DNA from: Protea cynaroides
Taxonomy: Eukaryota; Streptophyta; Magnoliopsida; Proteales; Proteaceae
Length of the DNA: 64,000 nt
Reading direction: 5' to 3'
Assembly (NCBI GenBank): GCA_028583415.1
Contig: CM053269.1
Location: forward strand, 72,391,412-72,455,411
Numbering within the stretch: the first letter of the stretch is position 1; the number at the start of each line of letters is the position of its first letter. This document shows positions 58,394-64,000 of this stretch, piece after piece. The notes under the pieces are model-generated. The model had not been told where the DNA came from. It searched no databases and worked only from the letters and a program-made list of their open reading frames with translations. Position numbers and translations under genes: made by a program.

Positions 58394-58701
58394 ATGCAAA
58401 CATTCATCCAAAGCTGCACCATCAAAAGCCAGAGATTGTGAAGAGCTGTTGAAAAAAAATCAGGATGCTGAACCCAAAAAGGAATTAAGGAACAAAGAAA
58501 GATAAGGAAGGAGAAATTAGTTGTAATTAGCAACTTTTAAAACTAGGCCCAAGAAAAAACAAGGTCCATGAAAGAAATGGAAAGAAATTCTTAATCCAAT
58601 GAGTTTATGGCCCAAAAGCTTGAAACATATGAATTATATGGGTATGTAAGCAGTGATTGAGGGATCAGATCGGCGGATCCCATGCAGCAACTGAGTCGGA
58701 A

Positions 58702-59030
58702 AGGGTTGCAAGGACCGATTCTATATGGCAAGACAAAATTCATGGAAGACAAGACCGATCTCAGGGCCGTTCCGTTTTGGATCTGAATCGGCCCTATTTA
58801 AAGAGACTTACATGCATGGTTTGAGGGTTCGGCTCAAATTGGCTGATCTGAAAAATTAGGATTGGAATTGGCCATGGTTGATCTTGATCCTTCACCACAC
58901 TTAGAGCTTGGGGGACCAATATGGGCTGCTCCAACTTCGAATCATATTCGCATTGGCCCCGATCTCGAGTACTTGAACCTTGACCAAGATCGATCCTGAT
59001 TCTCGATGATTCCTGCAACCCTTTTTTGAA
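58702..59030. mobile_element. Candidate MITE with AGGGTTGCA ends
   Basis: AAAGGGTTGCAAGGACCGATTC near 58,700 and TCCTGCAACCCTTTT near 59,015 are inverted; GATCGG/CCGATC words fill the interior. No target duplication found. Confidence 0.45.
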
Positions 59031-59420
59031 TCACTTGTTATTCATGTTTGACTTTCATAGTTTCCAGATGTTTCCTTGACAAGCCACTTTAAAAAAAAAA
59101 AAAAAAAAAAGAAGAAGAAAGTTTTCCATGATCCACATTCTATTGCACTTCTAAGTTCCAACCAGTTATCTTCAACAATCGAGTAAACCCTAATGAAGAC
59201 CCCACCATCAACGTGTATTAGATCAGTCCAAGGCCCATGAAAACGATCAAGCCACGTATAGGTGGTCCTAAAAAATGAACGAAAAATCGAATCCAAGGCC
59301 TCTGCTTCCTGAGTCATAGTCCCCTGCTGACTGAACCACCCCTTTTGGATTTCTTCCTTTACTTCATTTCACTCCGCTTGCTATAAAAATATTATTTCAA
59401 CTTAAATCACGAATCGTAGG

Positions 59421-59860
59421 TAGGGATGTCAATGGGCCGGTTTGCGTAGGTCTCGGGCTTTTTAGGGGCAGCCAGAAATATGTCCAATAAGAGATTCAGG
59501 TTAAGGTGGACTGCATTGTATACGTTAGTTAACGAGTTGGTCTGGTGTCAGTTTGTCATCAGGCTGGCTTAATGGACTCTTAATGGTACATTATTGGTTT
59601 GATTTTGGTTTACTATATATATATATGTAGTAAAAAAAAAGTTGGATTGATGCGCTCTATTGGGTCATTATCTGGCTGGTTCGTTTTTGGTCTTATTGGT
59701 CTGGATTAGTTCAGGCTTATCAATTGGTCCGGTTCAGTTTTGATTTTTCGATGGGCTTAAAAAAAACCCAAATTCTGTCCAATAAGGTTCAGTTTTGGTT
59801 TGGTCCAGACTGGATCGGGTTGGTTCGGTCTTCCTTTTGGGCCCAATTTTGACATCCCTA
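59421..59860. mobile_element. hAT-type MITE (TAGGGATGTCAA family), 440 bp
   Basis: Termini TAGGGATGTCAATGGGCC and GGGCCCAATTTTGACATCCCTA-type, perfectly inverted over the last 12 bp. Flanking duplication is not clear. Confidence 0.65.
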
Positions 59861-59904
59861 AGTCTTGATGTTAGTTTGAATGGGATTATAGGTTGTTACT
59901 GTAT

Positions 59905-60150
59905 TAAGCTTTGTTTTGTATTAAGCTTTGTTTGGTATGCTTTCCTCTCTTGGAATGCAGTCTTAAAAGTGTATTCTCAAAATGAAGAATGTAGGAATCA
60001 TTCCTACCATAGAATAAGAATGGTTTAAAGTGAAATGCTTCTATTCTAGGTTGAAAATGCAGAATGGGAAAAAGAACGCATTTTAGAAAAGAGCATGTTC
60101 TCTTAACACATTCTTGATCCAAGAATGAAATTGCATACTAAACATTGTTT
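59905..60150. mobile_element. Candidate hAT-type MITE (TTTGGTATGC ends)
   Basis: GCTTTGTTTGGTATGC at about 59,925 and GAAATTGCATACTAAAC at about 60,127 form inverted ends; the interior has GAATG/CATTC dyads. Confidence 0.45.
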
Positions 60151-60195
60151 TTCATTTTTCTACACTTTTTTGTTGGCCATCCAAAATAATTCAGT

Positions 60196-60549
60196 GACAC
60201 TAGATAGACTTTCATTACTTTTGGCTTGAATCTGATAACCAAAAGCTAGTCCAATGTTTGGCTAATCATTCATTTCCTTGCGAGGTCTCTATTCAACCTA
60301 TTAAGGAAGACATATTGTTCTTGAAGTCTCAATGTTGTCAGATTTGTTTTGTTCCAAGAGAAGCCAATTTTGTGGCATATATGTTGGCCAGGAAGGCCAA
60401 GTCTTTTTTGGAGAAGACTTTATTGTCCAATTTTCACTTCTTGGCTTCACAAACTTTCTATAGATGAAGCATCGGCTATAACCCGAGTTTCTGCTAATCA
60501 ATAAATCCTTGTTTTACCAAAAAAAAAAAAAAAAAGACACTAGATAGAC
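60196..60549 (+). mobile_element. 5'-truncated LINE insertion with 14-bp target duplication
   Basis: GACACTAGATAGAC occurs at 60196-60209 and 60536-60549. Between them lies a 326-bp insert ending in a poly(A) run of about 17. The insert opens in frame at its first base and encodes the last part of a plant LINE RNase H domain: FHYFWLESDNQKLVQ with the ESDN motif, then IKEDILFLKSQCCQICFVPR and EANFVAYMLARK, and a stop at 60,465-60,467. The truncation inside RNase H, the poly(A) tail and the long duplication are the classic marks of target-primed reverse transcription. No stop breaks the remaining frame, so the insertion is fairly young. Confidence 0.9.
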
Positions 60550-60721
60550 CCTTGAGATGTACAAATATTTTGGAATTTTTTTTAAAAAAGAAGAAATATT
60601 TTTTGAAATAGACAATATTATACAATTCGGTAAACAAATTTACAAATGAGGTAATTGGGAATTGAATGACTTGTATAGTTCAACTAACTCTCCTCCCAAT
60701 TGACTACACAAACCATTTTAT

Positions 60722-60728
<7 letters not shown>

Positions 60729-60760
<32 letters not shown>

Positions 60761-60778
60761 GGGGTGGGGGGGACAACG

Positions 60779-60819
<41 letters not shown>

Positions 60820-60822
60820 GGG
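60729..60822. repeat. (GA)n microsatellites and poly(G)
   Basis: Two (GA)n runs (about 60,729-60,756 and 60,780-60,808) separated by a G-rich spacer, ending in a G run. Confidence 0.95.
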
Positions 60823-60842
60823 ACAAAGGGCTGAGAGAAAAC

Positions 60843-61138
60843 TAGGGCTGCAACAAGGCCAAGTTTGACCAGGTTTTTCAAAACCCTAACTCTAACCTTA
60901 GCTATTTAAACTTAATCCTAATGCAGCTCAATCCTGTCAGGGTCAAAAAATATACAACCTTAACTCTGACCTTAGCAGGGTTGGGCCTAATCCTAACCTA
61001 TCCTGATTGACCCTGACAGGGCCGGATTGGGACTGGTTAACCTTGATTTAGGATCGGATTGACCCTGATTGGTCCTGAAACATACAACAAATTGTCAAAT
61101 AACATACATATAAAAATTATAACTTAAAATATAATAAA

Positions 61139-61194
<56 letters not shown>

Positions 61195-61376
61195 CCGAGC
61201 TGGGCTGGGCTGGGCTCAACTCAGGGGTCAACCCTAACCCAACCCAATCCCATCAGGGTTGATCAAAATTTGAGTCCTAACCCAATCGTATCAAGGTTCG
61301 AGCCGGATTCAACTCTGCCAAGGTTCAGGGCGGGTTTGGGCAAGTTCAGATTGTTAGGGTAAAACTTGTACCCCTA
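60843..61376. mobile_element. hAT-type MITE, 534 bp, perfect 8-bp target duplication
   Basis: Termini TAGGGCTGCAA and TTGTACCCCTA; GAGAAAAC flanks it exactly (60835-60842, 61377-61384). The interior is full of CCTGACAGGG / GGGCTGGGCT words and includes an (AC)n(AT)n tract at 61,139-61,190. Confidence 0.85.
61139..61190. repeat. (AC)n(AT)n microsatellite
   Basis: About 12 AC units followed by about 14 AT units, inside the MITE. Confidence 0.95.
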
Positions 61377-61384
61377 GAGAAAAC

Positions 61385-63600
61385 CTATCTCTATTTTCCA
61401 TACATCTTTGAGGTTCATAGCACATCATTTGGATCTAACGATTGAAATTTAGTTAAACTGTCATACGCGTTAATGATAGAACCCTTCTAAATAAGAAGTC
61501 GGTATTCCTTAAAAATAAAACAATATTTTCAAGGATCAAGCATAAAATAAAATAAATAAATAAATAAATATCTTCAAAGATCGAAATTGATAATCCACCA
61601 CCGGTTGAGTACCTGTTCACATATAAACATTAAAAATTGAAGTCAATTAGCACTGGTAGGTGTAGTCAAAAAAAAAATAACAGAAAGAATAAAGATGATT
61701 CACGTTTTGAAGTAGAAAACAAAAAAAAAATTCTTTCTCATTTGGTGGAGAGAATATTCCTCATCTGAAAAATATTATTCAACATGCTTTTGCATTTAGT
61801 CAAAGTCATTTGAATGAAAGTCAAAGTTTTTTACTCGTCGACAAATGCAACATGCGCATCACCTTTGAGAAGAGACGAGGACAGATAAGAATTTCTAGAC
61901 TAATCAAAATTGTAAATTCATGAAGAAAAAAATATCATGTAATTGAGTTGGCATGTAACCTTCAACCTCAGGAAGTGAAGAAGGGTCTAAGTTTGATCCT
62001 TTTTATTATTTTGGAGTAATTCATACAAGAATGTTAAGTGTTTTTTTCTCTTGTTTTAAGTGTAAGTGGAATCATTCTCATTCAACTCTCGAATGATTCA
62101 ATTCTTAAAGTTGTGGGGTCACTATGAACCTGCAAAGCTAGTAAGGCCAAAGGTTTAAAGTATTTCTTTAAGTAAAAGTTTTTTTGTTCTATCGATCAGT
62201 AAAGAGACTCCATGGTATAGAGTCATCCACCCTCAAATGAGCGCACAAATCCCCACCCCAGCCCCTTATATGAATTTCTGTAATCGACCCCATCTTGTCT
62301 CTACATCCTACGAATTCTTTGGTCTTCGGGTTAGAGAACCTCTTTTCATTTCTTTATTTTTCTTTTCTTTATTCAACTTATGAGAGAATTTTCCTGAGGA
62401 ATATATATTAACCCTTGAACTGATCAGTGTCGATGGATTGAGATTTGGATATAGTGGGTGGACATTTTTGACAATTCATCTACGGAGGATAAGTTAATTA
62501 TTAATCTTGTATGTTGGTTTTTTTCATCAGGGGGAAGATTAATTTTTTCCCAATATTTATAAGTTAAATTTCCTAAAGTTTTCCTCATTTTCACATTATT
62601 TTTGTAAATACTATTTTATTACATAATTTAAAAGAGTATGTAATTTTTAATAGATAAAATAAAAAGGGTTTTTCTTATCGACACCTATCCATTAGTGATC
62701 GGCGTCTGTTGGATCATGCAAAAACCCAAAACCCCTCCAATCTCAAATACCAAAATAATCCCTCTATATTGAGAATTCTATATTGGCCCAATGACATCCC
62801 ATGAAATGGAATCGATGCTAATCGATCAGCATAGAAAGACCCAAACAAAAAACCACAAGAATTTCTACTAGGGCATTTTTATTCTAAAAACATTACAATA
62901 ACCTGAAGCTTAAAAATTGTTAATTATCCCAAATGTTTTAGAAATAGAACCCAAACCGTCTCATGGGCTGTAGCTCAATCAAAATCATACGGTTAGCTTT
63001 CACCCAGCGCATCAGACACCACTCCAATGATAGAAGAAGATTTCTCTCCTTAGGAACAATTCTCATTTTTCCACTATTTTTAAAAGAATATTCTTATTGA
63101 CATCGATCTGACATCAATATCAGTCTTAGTGTCCATCAGATCATGCAAATCTCCCCTTTTAAATACTAAATATACTTTCATGATGTCCTAATTATAAGTA
63201 ATGAATGCGCATTTTAAAAATTAAAATTAAAATTAAAATCAAAATGAATAAAGAAAAAAATATTCATTGTCAATGGACATTCACACCGACCGACATCATA
63301 TTGGGAAACCATTCTTAAATGCCTTCGAAAAATACTGGTGTTATAAAAGTCATGAGTTAATGATTGTCTCCATTTACCACCCAAAAAAAATTTTGATTGT
63401 TAGTGACCCAATATATATTGTAGAATAATATGAAAAAAAAAGCGCATGCACAAATTAAAAAATATTTGTTTTATCGTTTTATTGATCAGTTGGTTCTATT
63501 GGAATGCCACATGGCAAAAGAAAAATGAGTAAGTAGTTAGAGATACTCAAACTCAATAAAGGTAAATCAATTTAGCCACATGATAATTTTGTCCCACAAT
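61385..63600. other. AT-rich intergenic DNA; one weak diverged repeat
   Basis: No gene seen. Blocks at about 62,670-62,790 and 63,085-63,195 share TCTTATTGACA / GGATCATGCAAA-like words and (AAAATT)n lies at 63,213-63,238. An (AAAT)n tract is at about 61,548-61,570. Confidence 0.45.
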
Positions 63601-63603
63601 TGT

Positions 63604-63777
63604 TTAGGGATGTCAATGGGTGGTTGAGATCGGTTTTGGTCAGGGTCAAATTAGTCTCAGACTTTTTAGGAATACTTCAAAACATATCCAATAGGGTTTG
63701 ATTTCGGTTTGATCCGAGCCGAATCAGATTAGATTGATTTCAATTTTTTTTGTTTGGACCCAATTCTGACATGTTTC
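63604..63777. mobile_element. Fragment of TAGGGATGTCAA-family MITE
   Basis: Left end TAGGGATGTCAATGGGTGG, right end GGACCCAATTCTGACATG; shorter than the other copies. Confidence 0.55.
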
Positions 63778-63779
63778 AG

Positions 63780-63990
63780 AAATTAGGTATGTGTGATAGA
63801 CACTTTTGATGATGTTTTCATTCTAATCATTAAATAACAATGACATATTCAATTAGATACGTCATTTTTATTTGCATGTATCTCTTGTATGTCTATGCAT
63901 GTGTATACCAATACTATAAACATTAGTATGCACATTCTTCAACTTGGAGTGTAACTGACGATTTTGATTAAAAATACCTTAAAATAGATT
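63780..63990. repeat. Diverged copy of the (AT)n-headed repeat family
   Basis: TTCTAATCATTAAATAACAATGAC, ATGTCTATGCATGTGTATACC and ATAAACATTAGTATGCAC blocks match the 34.7 and 57.4 kb copies. Confidence 0.5.
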
Positions 63991-64000
63991 AATTATTTAG

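Noticed and set aside
59042..59317. 91-codon minus-strand frame
   Set aside because: Contains a poly-Phe run from a poly(A) tract and has no recognisable domain.

Overview
This is a stretch of nuclear chromosome from a flowering plant. The evidence is spliceosomal introns, a plant-type bHLH gene, a plastid-type UPF0114 gene, a tRNA-Ala of the plant type, and the dominant repeat classes: Tat-like Ty3/gypsy with two RNase H domains, RTE and L1-type LINE tails, hAT- and Mutator-type MITEs, and AT-rich intergenic DNA. I cannot name the species. Host genes are sparse; most of what can be recognised is transposon-derived.

Layout. 1-1,230: two LINE 3' ends meeting tail to tail. 1,230-7,806: a very large imperfect inverted repeat (arms about 3.1 kb) whose centre is built of short tandem units; an hAT-type MITE sits in the left arm and the right arm keeps the empty site. 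7,900-8,460: two minisatellites. 8,650-19,130: a Tat-like Ty3/gypsy retrotransposon on the minus strand. Protease/RT/RNase H/second RNase H/integrase lie at 14.7-19.1 kb, one long LTR at about 10.2-14.5 kb, and the N-terminal ORF of a further copy at 8.65-9.64 kb. The LTR carries broken fragments of two host genes, a C2H2/matrin-type zinc-finger gene and a PLS-type PPR gene, side by side on the same strand. 21,884-23,154: the last two exons of a UPF0114 membrane-protein gene with intact splice sites and a poly(A) signal; its first exon is not visible anywhere upstream in the window. 24-44 kb: MITEs, LINE remnants, an LTR-like remnant and a Pack-MULE-like element (39,835-41,059) with a perfect 9-bp target duplication. 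44,775-45,567: an intact two-exon bHLH transcription-factor gene, followed at 45,941-46,013 by a convergent tRNA-Ala(AGC). 46-64 kb: LINE remnants, MITEs, a young 5'-truncated LINE insertion with a 14-bp target duplication, microsatellites, and AT-rich DNA with nothing recognisable.

The intact host loci are the bHLH gene and the tRNA; the UPF0114 locus is intact as far as it can be seen. There is no operon-like organisation. The items most worth a second look are the giant palindrome, the two-gene capture inside the retrotransposon LTR, the Pack-MULE, and a foldback MITE family with 9-bp target duplications (at least nine copies). All alignments were made by eye, so percentages are rough.
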